Below are positions 46,504 to 54,655 of a stretch of 64,000 bases of DNA, piece after piece. This DNA comes from Streptomyces pactum (GTDB lineage Bacteria > Actinomycetota > Actinomycetes > Streptomycetales > Streptomycetaceae): contig NZ_CP019724.1 in NCBI RefSeq assembly GCF_002005225.1, positions 3,536,501 to 3,600,500 on the forward strand, written 5' to 3'. Below the pieces are notes generated by a model. That model did not search any database. It saw only the letters and a program-made list of their open reading frames with translations, and was not told where the DNA came from. The position numbers and the translations under genes are program-made. The stretch's first letter is position 1; each line of letters starts with the position of its first letter.

Positions 46504-47757
46504 TCAGCCGCACTCCCGCGCCCGGCGCGCAAGCAGCTCGCGTTCGCGCTCGTTGCGTGCCAGGGCGGCGGCGCGCTCGAACTCCGTCCGCGCCTGGGCC
46601 GTGCGGCCCAGGCGGAGCAGGAGGTCGCCGCGGACGCTGGGGAGCAGGTGGTAGTCGCTCAGGGCCGGTTCGGCGGCGAGGGTGTCGACGAGGGCGAGCG
46701 CCCGGGCCGGGCCCTCGGCCATCGACACGGCGACCGCTCGGTTGAGTTCGACGACCGGGGACGGGGCGCGGGCCGCGAGCAGGCCGTAGAGCGTGGCGAT
46801 GCGCGGCCAGTCGGTCTGCTCGTACGTGTACGCCGTCGCGTGGCAGGCGGCGATCGCGGCCTGGAGGGCGTACGGGCCCGGGGCGCCGGAGCCGGAGCCG
46901 GCGTGGGCTCGGCCGAGGGCGGTGATGCCGCGGGCGATGAGCATGCGGTTCCAGCGGCTGCGGTTCTGGTCCTTGAGGAGCACCGGCGCGCCGTCGGGGC
47001 CGGTGCGGGCCGCGGTGCGGGACGCCTGCAACTCCAGCAGCGCCGTCAGGCCGTGGACCTCGGGTTCCTTCGGCATCAGCGCGCTGAGTACCCGGGCCAG
47101 GCGCAGGGCGTCCTCGCACAGGGCCGGACGGAGCCAGTCGTCGCCGGCGGTCGCCGCGTAGCCCTCGTTGAAGATCAGGTAGATGACCTCCAGGACCGAG
47201 CCGAGGCGGGCCGCGCGGTCCGGGCCGTAGGGCACCTCGAAGGCGACGTTCTTCGTGGCCAGGGTGCGCTTGGCGCGCACGATGCGCTGCGCGACCGTCG
47301 GTTCCGGGACCAGGAAGGCGCGGGCGATCTCGGGCGTGGTGAGGCCGCCGAGCAGGCGGAGGGTGAGGGCGATGCGGGCCTCGGCGGACAGCACCGGGTG
47401 GCAGGCGGTGAAGACCAGCCGCAGCAGGTCGTCGTCGATGTCGTCGACTCCGGCGGGCTCCTCGGGCGGTGCCGCCTCGGTGGGCAGGTCCCGGCCGATC
47501 TCCGCCAGCTTGCGGGCGTAGTTCTCGCGGCGCCGGATCAGGTCGACGGCGCGGCGCCGGGCGGTGGCCATGAGCCAGGCGCCAGGGTTGTCGGGCACCC
47601 CGTCCCGGGGCCACTGCTCCAGGGCGGCGACCAGGGCGTCCTGCGTGAGTTCCTCGGCGAGGCCGACGTCCCGCACGAGGCGGGCGACGCCGGCGATGAC
47701 GCGGGGCGACTCCAGGCGGAAGACGGTCTCGAGGGCCTCGGTGGGCTGTGGTTCCAC
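46504..47757 (-). CDS. ECF42-type RNA polymerase sigma factor with C-terminal TPR-like domain
   Basis: 417 residues from the GTG at 47757. Sigma region 2 (about 10-80: LTQDALVAALEQWP, then ATARRRAVDLIRRREN) and region 4 (about 115-175: LRLLGGLTTPEIARAFLVPEPTVAQRIVRAK) are followed by the long helical domain typical of the SigJ/ECF42 group (NEGYAATAGDDWLRPAL, PEVHGLTALLELQASR, VVELNRAVAVSMAEGP, and a TPR-like ending). This group is usually encoded, as here, next to a DGPF/YciI-domain protein instead of an anti-sigma factor. The C-terminal extension is thought to control activity. The target regulon is unknown. Confidence 0.9.
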   Translation of the reverse strand: MEPQPTEALETVFRLESPRVIAGVARLVRDVGLAEELTQDALVAALEQWPRDGVPDNPGAWLMATARRRAVDLIRRRENYARKLAEIGRDLPTEAAPPEEPAGVDDIDDDLLRLVFTACHPVLSAEARIALTLRLLGGLTTPEIARAFLVPEPTVAQRIVRAKRTLATKNVAFEVPYGPDRAARLGSVLEVIYLIFNEGYAATAGDDWLRPALCEDALRLARVLSALMPKEPEVHGLTALLELQASRTAARTGPDGAPVLLKDQNRSRWNRMLIARGITALGRAHAGSGSGAPGPYALQAAIAACHATAYTYEQTDWPRIATLYGLLAARAPSPVVELNRAVAVSMAEGPARALALVDTLAAEPALSDYHLLPSVRGDLLLRLGRTAQARTEFERAAALARNERERELLARRARECG

Positions 47758-47801
47758 AGCCCACCATGCAACACCCTCGGGGCCCGCGGGGCGAAACTCG
47801 G

Positions 47802-48158
47802 TCAGCCCTCCATGAGCTCCCGCACCTCGCACGTGACCGTCCAGTACTCCTCGTGCGTCTTCAGGAAGCGCTTGGTCCACTCGATCGCCTCGGCCTTGTC
47901 CTTGGCCTGCAGCAGCGAGTAGCCGCCGATGACCTCCTTGGACTCGGTGAACGGCCCGTCGGTGACGGACAGCCGCCCGCCCTCGTAGTGGACGCGGGTG
48001 CCCTGGGCGGTCGGGGTCAGACCGGCGGTGTCGAGCAGGACGCCGGCCTTCGTCATCTCGTCCATCAGCTTCTCCATGCGCTCCACCAGCTCGGGGCTGG
48101 GGCCGCCGGAGAGGGCGTCGCTCTCCTCGATCCGGATCAGCGACAGGTAGCGGGGCAT
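47802..48158 (-). CDS. YciI/DGPF-domain protein
   Basis: 118 residues. The signature VTDGPFTESKEVIGGYSLLQ is followed by EAIEWTKRFLKTHEEYWTVTCEVREL, the ferredoxin-like YCII fold. It is 44 bp upstream of the ECF42 sigma gene and probably co-transcribed. Proteins of this type are obligate neighbours of ECF42 sigma factors, but their biochemical function is not settled. Confidence 0.9.
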   Translation of the reverse strand: MPRYLSLIRIEESDALSGGPSPELVERMEKLMDEMTKAGVLLDTAGLTPTAQGTRVHYEGGRLSVTDGPFTESKEVIGGYSLLQAKDKAEAIEWTKRFLKTHEEYWTVTCEVRELMEG

Positions 48159-48268
48159 GATGACTCCTCGGGGTGGGTCGGGGACCGGGTCCGTCCCGGC
48201 CTCTCACCCCATGCGTCGAACGGGAGGCACACGGATCGACACACGCCCCGGGATTTTCCGGAGATTTC

Positions 48269-49354
48269 TCAGCGCAGCGATTTCCACAGGTCACCGGCGT
48301 CCGGCTGCCGTGCCACCACCCGGTTGGCGTCCCGGGGCGCCGGCAGGACCGGCATCGTCACCGTGCGCACGTCGGCCGCCGACAGGCCCCCGAGACTGCG
48401 GCCGAGGCTCATCAGCTCGCCCAGGGAGTCCAGGCCGGTGTCGGTGGTGAGGCTTCCGGTGACCGCGTCGGTGACCTGGTAGAGCCGTGCGGGGTCGGTG
48501 AGCAGGTCGGTGGCGGAGATCTGCTCCAGCAGCGCCTTCATCAGCTTCTGCTGGAGCTCTATGCGGGCGAGGTCGCTGCCGCCCGCCAGTCCGTACCGGG
48601 TGCGGGCCAGGCCGAGGGCCTCGGTGCCGTCGAGGTGGTGGGTACCGGCGTCCAGGTGCAGGTGGCTCTTGTCGTCGTCGATGTCCACGTCCGTGGTGAC
48701 CGTGACCCCGCCGAGGGCGTCGACCAGCTTGGCGAAGCCGGAGAAGTCGATCTCGATGTAGTGGTCCATGCGGACCCCGGTCATCGATTCGACGGTCTTG
48801 ACCGCGCAGACCGGACCGCCCAGGGCGTAGGCGGTGTTGAACATCGCGCCGCTCGCCTCCCGGGTCTCACCGCCGGACGGCAGCGGGCAGGACGGGCGGG
48901 TGACGAGCGTGTCGCGCGGGATGCTGACGACGGTGGCGGCGGTCCGGCCCGCGTCGAGGTGGACGACCATCGCCGTGTCCGAGCGGGCGCCCTCGCTGTC
49001 GCCGCCGCCGAGTTCCTGGTTCTCCTCACCGCCGCGCGAGTCCGAGCCGAGGACCAGGAGGTTCAGGGCGCCGGCGGGCGCGGAGGGCGGGGCGGAAGGG
49101 GCCGTGACCGGCCGCGCGGGGCGGTCGTCGCCGAGCGCTCCGTCGATGTCGACGCTTGTGATGTTGCCGTTGAGATGCCAGTAGGCCCAGCCCGCCGCGG
49201 CGGCCCCGAGCAGCAGGGCACCGACCAGGGCGAGGCCTGCCGCCCTCAGCCCCCTGGAGCGCCCACCCGGCCCGCCCCGCGCTGCCATGCGTCCGCCCCC
49301 GCCCTTGCCCGTCCCGTTCGCGTCCCCACCCGAATGCCCCATCGGGAGGAACAT
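48269..49354 (-). CDS. LytR-CpsA-Psr (LCP) family cell-wall ligase
   Basis: 361 residues; the ATG at 49342 is an alternative start. A short cytoplasmic Gly/Arg-rich tail and one membrane helix (LALVGALLLGAAAAGWAYW) precede the LCP domain. Family motifs are GSDSRGGEENQEL, the pyrophosphate-binding Arg/Asp of SDTAMVVHLDA and SIPRDTLV, GGVTVTTDVDIDDD and GLARTRYGLAGGSDLARIELQQ. LCP enzymes transfer lipid-linked glycopolymers to peptidoglycan at the outer membrane face. It is monocistronic. Confidence 0.9.
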   Translation of the reverse strand: MFLPMGHSGGDANGTGKGGGGRMAARGGPGGRSRGLRAAGLALVGALLLGAAAAGWAYWHLNGNITSVDIDGALGDDRPARPVTAPSAPPSAPAGALNLLVLGSDSRGGEENQELGGGDSEGARSDTAMVVHLDAGRTAATVVSIPRDTLVTRPSCPLPSGGETREASGAMFNTAYALGGPVCAVKTVESMTGVRMDHYIEIDFSGFAKLVDALGGVTVTTDVDIDDDKSHLHLDAGTHHLDGTEALGLARTRYGLAGGSDLARIELQQKLMKALLEQISATDLLTDPARLYQVTDAVTGSLTTDTGLDSLGELMSLGRSLGGLSAADVRTVTMPVLPAPRDANRVVARQPDAGDLWKSLR

Positions 49355-49502
49355 AAGTCCGAATTGTTGGGAGTGGACCTACGCGGGTCGTGATTCTGCG
49401 GAAATTCTCAGACTTCGAAGGCCGACGAAGGACTCGGGAAACGGGGAGGAAGAAGCGGGAGGATGCAGGAGCGGCAGAGGGCGGCGGAGGGGAGCCGTGG
49501 GG

Positions 49503-49635
49503 CGGAGGGGAAGCAGGACGGCAGAAGGGGAGCAGGGCGGCAGAAGGGGAGCAGGGCGGCAGAGGCGGAGCAGGGCGGCAGAAGGGGAGCAGGGCGGCAG
49601 AAGGGGAGCAGGGCGGCAGAGGCGGAGCAGGGCGG
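49503..49635. repeat. 19-bp tandem repeat with 57-bp higher order
   Basis: Six near-identical 19-bp units start with CAGA at 49522, 49541, 49560, 49579, 49598 and 49617, after a degenerate copy. Two variants alternate, CAGAAGGGGAGCAGGGCGG (A) and CAGAGGCGGAGCAGGGCGG (B), in the order A A B A A B, giving a 57-bp higher-order unit. It ends 12 bp before the LacI gene stop. It is not a CRISPR array because there are no unique spacers. Confidence 0.85.
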
Positions 49636-49647
49636 CGATCGGGCTCG

Positions 49648-50700
49648 TCAGACGGCCGGAGGCGCCCCCGTGCTGCTGCGCACCTCCAGGCTCGTGGCCA
49701 GCTCCACCCGGGTCGCCGCCGCGGAGCCGTCGTCGCGCCCGAGGTCCAGGACCAGCCGGGCCGCCGCCTCGGCCATCTCCATGAGCGGCTGCCGTACGGT
49801 CGTCAGCGGCGGCCCCACCCAGCGGGCCACCGGCAGGTCGTCGAACCCGACCACGCTCAGGTCCTGCGGGATGCGCAGACCCAGCTCGCGCGCGGCCTCG
49901 TACAGCCCGAGCGCCTGGAGGTCGTTGCCGGCGAAGACGGCGGTGGGCCGGTCGGGGCGGCGCAGCAGCGCCAGGCCCTGCCGGTAGCCGGCCTCGTGGT
50001 GGAAGTCGCCGGTCATGATCAGGTCCGGGTCGACGGGCAGCCCGGCCGTCTCGAGGGCGGCCCGGTAGCCGTCCATGCGGGCGCGGCTGCACATCATCCG
50101 GGTGGGTCCGCTGATCGCGCCGATGCGGGTGTGGCCGAGGTCGACCAGGTGCCGGGTGGCGGCGAGTCCGCCCTGCCAGTTGGTGGCGCCGATGGACGGC
50201 ACGTCGGCGCCCGGGTCGCCGGCCGGGTCCATCACCACGAAGGGGATGGAGCGGCTGGTGAGCAGCGCCCGCTGGGACTCGTCGAGGCCGGACAGGACGA
50301 GGATCACGCCGTGCGGACGGCGGGCGGCGACCTGGTCGGCCCAGGTCCGGCCGGGGGTGAGGCGCCCCGCGCTCTCGGAGAGCACGACGCTGAGCCCCGC
50401 GTCCCGCGCCACGTTCTCCACGCCGCGGATGACCTCCATCGCCCAGGCGCTCTCCAGCTCGTGGAAGACCAGGTCGATCAGGGGGGAGCGGGTCGACTCG
50501 GCCCGCCGGCGCCGGTAGCCGTGCGCGCGCAGCAACTCCTCGACGCGGGCCCGGGTCGAGGGGGCGACGTCGGCGCGGCCGTTGAGCACCTTCGAAACAG
50601 TCGGCGCCGACACGCCGGCCTCTCGCGCGATCTCGGCGAGGGTGGCGGTCTGCGCGGACCGCTTTTGCGTCCTGGTTTCGGCGGGCTGCGGGGATGTCAT
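49648..50700 (-). CDS. LacI family transcriptional regulator
   Basis: 350 residues. The N-terminal DNA-binding domain is TLAEIAREAGVSAPTVSKVLNGRADVAPSTRARVEELL, followed by the hinge region and the sugar-binding-protein-like effector domain (DLVFHELESAWAMEVIRGVENVA, IGATNWQGG, GFDDLPVARWVGPPLTTVRQP). It probably represses a sugar utilisation locus, but no transport or hydrolase gene is adjacent. Likely autoregulatory sites lie upstream at 50763-50795. Confidence 0.92.
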   Translation of the reverse strand: MTSPQPAETRTQKRSAQTATLAEIAREAGVSAPTVSKVLNGRADVAPSTRARVEELLRAHGYRRRRAESTRSPLIDLVFHELESAWAMEVIRGVENVARDAGLSVVLSESAGRLTPGRTWADQVAARRPHGVILVLSGLDESQRALLTSRSIPFVVMDPAGDPGADVPSIGATNWQGGLAATRHLVDLGHTRIGAISGPTRMMCSRARMDGYRAALETAGLPVDPDLIMTGDFHHEAGYRQGLALLRRPDRPTAVFAGNDLQALGLYEAARELGLRIPQDLSVVGFDDLPVARWVGPPLTTVRQPLMEMAEAAARLVLDLGRDDGSAAATRVELATSLEVRSSTGAPPAV

Positions 50701-50762
50701 GACTGCGATCGTATCCCTGCGGGCTCTCCTGACGAAGCCTTCAGCAACCCATATCTATTCGG

Positions 50763-50795
50763 AACATTCGCGCCTGGCGACGAAACATTCGCCAG
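50763..50795. promoter_or_regulatory. Candidate operator for the LacI regulator
   Basis: The 9-mer AACATTCGC occurs at 50763-50771 and 50784-50792, exactly 21 bp (two helical turns) apart. CTGGCG (50774-50779) and CGCCAG (50790-50795) are complementary. It is 63-95 bp upstream of the regulator start. Confidence 0.35.
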
Positions 50796-50825
50796 ACGGA
50801 CTGCGGCACCGGCCGGGCGCCAGGG

Positions 50826-50863
50826 CCGCGGTGATAACCGCGGCCCCGGCGCGGTGATCACCG
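50826..50863. terminator. Hairpin pair after the tsa operon
   Basis: CCGCGGT (50826-50832) and ACCGCGG (50837-50843) form a stem, and CGGTGATCACCG (50852-50863) is a perfect palindrome. Both lie within 115 bp of the end of the tsaB-rimI-tsaD operon. Confidence 0.4.
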
Positions 50864-50939
50864 TGCGGGACCGGCCGGGCGGGCGGGTCACCGCGGCGGC
50901 GGCCGGCGACGGGGAACGCGGGGATCGCGGCCTCCCGGG

Positions 50940-51197
50940 TCAGTCCCCGTCCACCGACTCGAACCGCCACCGGTGCACCGCCCTGGCGGCCAGGTCCCCG
51001 TCCGGTTCGGGCAGTTCCGGCAGTTCGGCGTCGTAGGCGGCGGCCCACCAGGTGATGACGAGGACGCGGTCCTGCGGAGCGCGCAGGGTCTCCCGGCGCA
51101 GCGGGGTGCCGTCGAGCGGTTGCGCCCGTGCCCAGGCCAGCAGATCCGCGCCCCGGCCGGGCACGGCCCGTGCCTCCCACATCAGCGCGACGGTCAC
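50940..51197 (-). CDS. Small hypothetical protein at the end of the tsaD operon
   Basis: 85 residues from the GTG at 51197, overlapping the tsaD stop by four bases (GTGA), so translation is coupled. It has a ferredoxin-like antibiotic-monooxygenase-type feel ([24 protein letters not shown], then [11 protein letters not shown]). The core resembles small dimeric alpha/beta barrel proteins, but I cannot name a family. Confidence 0.7.
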   Translation of the reverse strand: MTVALMWEARAVPGRGADLLAWARAQPLDGTPLRRETLRAPQDRVLVITWWAAAYDAELPELPEPDGDLAARAVHRWRFESVDGD

Positions 51198-52315
51198 GAG
51201 TACAGGTTCTCCTTGCTCACTTCGTGGATGTGATCGTGGCCGTGGTGGCTGCGGGTGTGGCCCTGTCCCGGCACGTGCGGTTCCGTCACCGGCAGGGAGG
51301 AGTCGGCCGAGAGGTCCCAGTCGGAGGCGGCCCGGTCGCGGGCGACCATCTCGGCGCCGAGCGCGGCCACCATCGCGCCGTTGTCCGTGCAGAGCTTGGG
51401 CCGCGGCACGCGCAGCCGGATGCCGGCCGCCTCGCAGCGCTCCTGGGCCAGGGCGCGCAGCCGGGAGTTGGCGGCCACGCCACCGCCGATCATCAGGTGG
51501 TCGACGCCCTGGTCCTTGCAGGCCCGCACCGCCTTGCGGGTCAGCACGTCCACGACCGCCTCCTGGAAGGAGGCCGACACGTCGCGCACCGGCACCTCCT
51601 CCCCCGCCGCCCGCCTGGCCTCGATCCAGCGGGCCACGGCCGTCTTCAGCCCGGAGAAGGAGAAGTCGTACGCCGGGTCGCGCGGGCCGGTGAGGCCACG
51701 CGGGAAGGCGATCGCGTTCGGATCACCCTCGCGGGCGTACCGGTCGATGACGGGGCCGCCGGGGAAGCCCAGGTTCAGCACACGGGCGATCTTGTCGAAG
51801 GCCTCGCCGGCCGCGTCGTCGATGGTGGCGCCCATCGGGCGGACGTCGGAGGTGATGTCGGTGGAGAGCAGCAGCGAGGAGTGACCGCCGGAGACCAGCA
51901 GCGCCATCGTCGGCTCGGGCAGCGGGCCGTGCTCCAGTTGGTCGACGCAGATGTGCGAGGCGAGGTGGTTGACGCCGTACAGCGGCTTGCCGAGGGCGTA
52001 GGCGTACGCCTTCGCCGCCGAGACGCCGACCAGCAGGGCCCCTGCCAGGCCGGGCCCCGCGGTGACGGCGATGCCGTCGAGGTCGCGGGCGCTGACCCCC
52101 GCCTCCTTCAGGGCGCGGTCGATGGTGGGGACCATCGCCTCCAGGTGGGCGCGGCTGGCCACCTCGGGGACCACGCCGCCGAAGCGGGCGTGCTCGTCGA
52201 CGCTCGAGGCGACGGCGTCGGCCAGCAGGGTGGTGCCGCGGACGACACCGACGCCGGTCTCGTCGCAGGAGGTCTCGATCCCCAGCACGAGAGGCTCGTC
52301 GCGTGAGTCAGCCAT
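51194..52315 (-). CDS. tsaD: tRNA N6-adenosine threonylcarbamoyltransferase
   Basis: 373 residues. ASKHA-fold motifs: [15 protein letters not shown], the metal-binding HxxxH in [10 protein letters not shown] plus [25 protein letters not shown] and the C-terminal [10 protein letters not shown] and [12 protein letters not shown]. It transfers the threonylcarbamoyl group to A37 of ANN-decoding tRNAs together with TsaB and TsaE, also encoded here. A His/Gly-rich tail (HGHDH) is present after the domain. It overlaps rimI by 8 bp and the following ORF by 4 bp. Confidence 0.97.
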   Translation of the reverse strand: MADSRDEPLVLGIETSCDETGVGVVRGTTLLADAVASSVDEHARFGGVVPEVASRAHLEAMVPTIDRALKEAGVSARDLDGIAVTAGPGLAGALLVGVSAAKAYAYALGKPLYGVNHLASHICVDQLEHGPLPEPTMALLVSGGHSSLLLSTDITSDVRPMGATIDDAAGEAFDKIARVLNLGFPGGPVIDRYAREGDPNAIAFPRGLTGPRDPAYDFSFSGLKTAVARWIEARRAAGEEVPVRDVSASFQEAVVDVLTRKAVRACKDQGVDHLMIGGGVAANSRLRALAQERCEAAGIRLRVPRPKLCTDNGAMVAALGAEMVARDRAASDWDLSADSSLPVTEPHVPGQGHTRSHHGHDHIHEVSKENLYS

Positions 52316-52826
52316 GGTTGTCGGTTCCTCGCTCGGTTCCCGGTACGGAGGTGGAAGGGTCGGTCAGGCGCATCACCAGGGCGTCGACGTTCCCCGGCTG
52401 GTAGTAGCCGCGCCTGAAGCCGATGGGCTCGAAGCCGAAGCGCTCGTACAGCCGCTGGGCGCGGGTGTTGTCCACCCGGCACTCCAGCAGCACCTCGGCG
52501 CACTCGAAGGCGGTCGCCGCACGCAGCAGTTCGGTCAGCAGCCGCGCGCCGAGGCCGGTGCCCCAGTGGTCGCGGGCGACGGCGATGGTCTGCACGTCGG
52601 CCTGCTCCCCCGAGGTGACCAGGCCCGCGTAGCCGACGAGCCGGCCGTCCGCCTCGGCGACCAGGTACCGCCGGGTCGCCCCCGGGCCGCGGGCGTGGGC
52701 CAGCTCGGACCAGAACATCCCCCGCGACCAGGCGTCCTCCGGGAACAGCTCCCGCTCCATCCGGAGCACGGGGTCGATGTCCCACCAGCGCATCTCGCGC
52801 AGTACGGCAGTGGCTGACTCGGTCAC
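52308..52826 (-). CDS. rimI: Ribosomal-protein-alanine N-acetyltransferase
   Basis: 172 residues from the GTG at 52826, overlapping the tsaB stop by four bases. The GNAT fold has the acetyl-CoA loop [15 protein letters not shown], the preceding QTIAV strand and the C-terminal [23 protein letters not shown]. RimI acetylates the N-terminus of ribosomal protein S18. The tsaB-rimI-tsaD order is the conserved bacterial operon. Confidence 0.93.
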   Translation of the reverse strand: MTESATAVLREMRWWDIDPVLRMERELFPEDAWSRGMFWSELAHARGPGATRRYLVAEADGRLVGYAGLVTSGEQADVQTIAVARDHWGTGLGARLLTELLRAATAFECAEVLLECRVDNTRAQRLYERFGFEPIGFRRGYYQPGNVDALVMRLTDPSTSVPGTERGTDNHG

Positions 52827-53476
52827 TTGGGGGTGACCACCTTGTAGTTCTTGGGGACCTGGGCGTCGGGCCGGCGCAGGTACAGCGGCCGGGGCGCGGG
52901 CAGTTCCCCGCCCGCCGCGAGCTGCTCCGCGGCCAGGCACGCGAGGGCGGCCGCGGACACGTGCTCGGGCTCGTGCGCCTTCGGGAAGGTGTCCGGGTAC
53001 AGCAGCGCGCCCGCGCCGACGGCCGGGAGTCCGGCCACCCGCTCGGCGATGTCGGCGGGACGGTCGACCGCGGGGTCGGTGAGGCGGGTGCGGGAGTCGG
53101 CGTACCGGGCCCAGTAGACCTCCTTGCGGCGGGCGTCGGTCGCCACCACGAAGGGGCCCTCCAGGTCGGCGGCGTAGGCGAGGCCGTCCAGCGTGCACAC
53201 GCCGTGCACGGGCACGCCGAGTGCCAGGCCGAAGGTGTCCGCGGTCATCAGGCCGACGCGCAGCCCCGTGTACGGGCCGGGACCGGTCCCGGCGACGATG
53301 CCGGTGACGGCGTCGAGGCGCAGTCCGGCCTCGGCGAGCACCCGGTCGACGGCGGGCAGCAGCAGCTCACCGTGCCGGCGTGCGTCCACCTGGCTCGACG
53401 AGGCGATGACGTCCGTACCGTCGTGCAGCGCGACGGTCACGGCGGGCGTGGCGGTATCCAGAGCGAGCAAGAGCAC
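52823..53476 (-). CDS. tsaB: tRNA threonylcarbamoyladenosine biosynthesis protein TsaB
   Basis: 217 residues from the GTG at 53476. The ASKHA fold starts LLALDTATPAVTVAL and has GTGPGPYTGLRVGL. TsaB is a TsaD paralogue that lacks the catalytic metal site and acts as its dimerisation partner in t6A synthesis. It is the first gene of the tsaB-rimI-tsaD operon. Confidence 0.96.
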   Translation of the reverse strand: MLLLALDTATPAVTVALHDGTDVIASSSQVDARRHGELLLPAVDRVLAEAGLRLDAVTGIVAGTGPGPYTGLRVGLMTADTFGLALGVPVHGVCTLDGLAYAADLEGPFVVATDARRKEVYWARYADSRTRLTDPAVDRPADIAERVAGLPAVGAGALLYPDTFPKAHEPEHVSAAALACLAAEQLAAGGELPAPRPLYLRRPDAQVPKNYKVVTPK

Positions 53477-53627
53477 GCAAACAGCCTACGGCGCCGCGGG
53501 GCCCGCGTCGGACGCCCGGTCGGCGGGCAGGCCCCGGCACTCCGTGTCGCACAGCGTGTTCACCAGGTCACGGACTGCTACGGTCGCCGGAAACGGACAC
53601 ACCAGTACGACGACGAGGTGGTCGCCA

Positions 53628-54182
53628 GTGGCAAGCAGCAGCGCCGGTTTCGTCACCGGTCTCACCGCCGCGGCCCTCGCGACGATCGGCGTCCTCGGCT
53701 ACCAGGCGTCCGCAAGCGCCCCGGCCGACACCGGCCGGGCGCGCGTGAGCGGCACGCCAGCCCCCGGCGCCTCCAAGGCCCCCCGTGACCGGCGGCACCC
53801 CGACGCCCTGCCCGCGGGCTCCGGAAGGGGCGAACGGGTGGTGTACTCGGTGGACGACGACCGCGTGTGGCTGGTCGGCGCGGACAACAAGGTCCAGCGC
53901 ACCTTCCGGGTCACGCCCAGCACGGTCGACCCGGCGCCGGGCACCTACGCGATCACGTCCCGCTCGAAGCAGGTCACCGGGTCCGACGGCATCCCGGTCG
54001 AGCACGTCGTGCGCTTCACCAGCGTCGAGGGCGTGGTCATCGGGTTCAGCGCGGCGGTGAACGGATCGACGGCGAAGCCGGACCCGGACGAGCGCACCGG
54101 CGGCATCCGGGAGACCCGCGCGGACGGCGACGCGATGTGGCGGTTCGCGACGATCGGGCAGCGGGTCGTCGTCGTTCCCTGA
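53628..54182 (+). CDS. Secreted or membrane-anchored hypothetical protein, L,D-transpeptidase-like shell
   Basis: 184 residues from the GTG at 53628, with GAGGTGG upstream. An N-terminal hydrophobic segment (FVTGLTAAALATIGVLGYQ) is a signal peptide or anchor, followed by a Pro/Ala/Arg linker. The folded part is a beta-sandwich (ERVVYSVDDDRVWLVGADNK, TFRVTPSTVDPAPGTYAITS, and the end ATIGQRVVVVP) that resembles the YkuD L,D-transpeptidase barrel. It has no Cys at all and lacks the SHGC motif, so it cannot be a transpeptidase. It is inserted, on the opposite strand, between tsaB and tsaE. Confidence 0.7.
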   Translation: MASSSAGFVTGLTAAALATIGVLGYQASASAPADTGRARVSGTPAPGASKAPRDRRHPDALPAGSGRGERVVYSVDDDRVWLVGADNKVQRTFRVTPSTVDPAPGTYAITSRSKQVTGSDGIPVEHVVRFTSVEGVVIGFSAAVNGSTAKPDPDERTGGIRETRADGDAMWRFATIGQRVVVVP

Positions 54183-54270
54183 GACGCCGGGACCAACGCG
54201 TCACATGAGCCTCATGCCTCGCAGGCAGCCCCTGCCGTCACACGGATCGTCCGGCCCGGCTCCGTCCGCC

Positions 54271-54324
54271 CGCCCGGTCCGCCCGGTCCGTCCGGTCCGT
54301 CCGGTCCGCCCGGTCCGCCCGGTC
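54271..54324. repeat. 9-bp tandem repeat, six units
   Basis: Units of CGCCCGGTC (A) and CGTCCGGTC (B) are arranged A A B B A A from 54271 to 54324, just before the stop codon of the 60-residue ORF. Confidence 0.8.
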
Positions 54325-54332
54325 CGCGCCGG

Positions 54333-54515
54333 TCAGGCGGCCTCGCGGTGCTCCTGGACGGGGCGGTGTCGCGCCTCCGGCTCGGGCGGGCGCGGCGGTG
54401 TCGAGACCGCCTTCGCGGCGGCGCAGGACGCGAGCAGGTCGTGCATGGACACCCCGGCGAGCGCGGGCGACCGTGGCCTCTGCGGGGCCCGCGGCTGCGG
54501 ATCGGTCTCCGGCAT
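54333..54515 (-). CDS. 60-residue peptide with upstream iron box
   Basis: The ATG at 54515 has a very strong ribosome site (GAGGAGG, 6 bases of spacing). The sequence has a Pro/Arg-rich start (MPETDPQPRAPQRPRSPALA), a short amphipathic core (GVSMHDLLASCAAAKAVST) with a single Cys, and a Pro/Glu/Arg-rich end. There is no signal peptide or membrane segment. An almost perfect DmdR/IdeR-type iron box lies 29-50 bp upstream, so expression is predicted to rise under iron starvation. I do not recognise the family. Possible roles are a metal-responsive regulator peptide or the precursor of a modified peptide. Confidence 0.7.
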   Translation of the reverse strand: MPETDPQPRAPQRPRSPALAGVSMHDLLASCAAAKAVSTPPRPPEPEARHRPVQEHREAA

Positions 54516-54543
54516 GGACGCCTCCTCAAGGTCGGGGGCGGGT

Positions 54544-54565
54544 GTAGTTAGGCATACCTAACTAC
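54544..54565. promoter_or_regulatory. Iron box (DmdR/IdeR-type operator)
   Basis: GTAGTTAGG (54544-54552) and CCTAACTAC (54557-54565) are exact inverted repeats around CATA. The core TTAGG-CATA-CCTAA agrees with the Streptomyces iron box (TTAGGTTAGGCTAACCTAA type). It is located where the promoter of the 60-residue peptide must be. Confidence 0.75.
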
Positions 54566-54655
54566 GAGCTGGATACCATGTGACCACGCGCGAGACCCGA
54601 ACGCAACATCTTGCCGACGTCTTGTCGGAACGTCCACCGGACGAGGGGCGCCGGT

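Noticed and set aside
45694..47922. 742-codon open frame on the plus strand across the minisatellite and the sigma gene
   Set aside because: The first third is repeat DNA without stop codons, and the rest is antisense to a well-supported sigma factor; composition is not protein-like.
49503..49635. Regular short repeats resembling a CRISPR array
   Set aside because: Units are directly adjacent with no unique spacers and no cas genes nearby.
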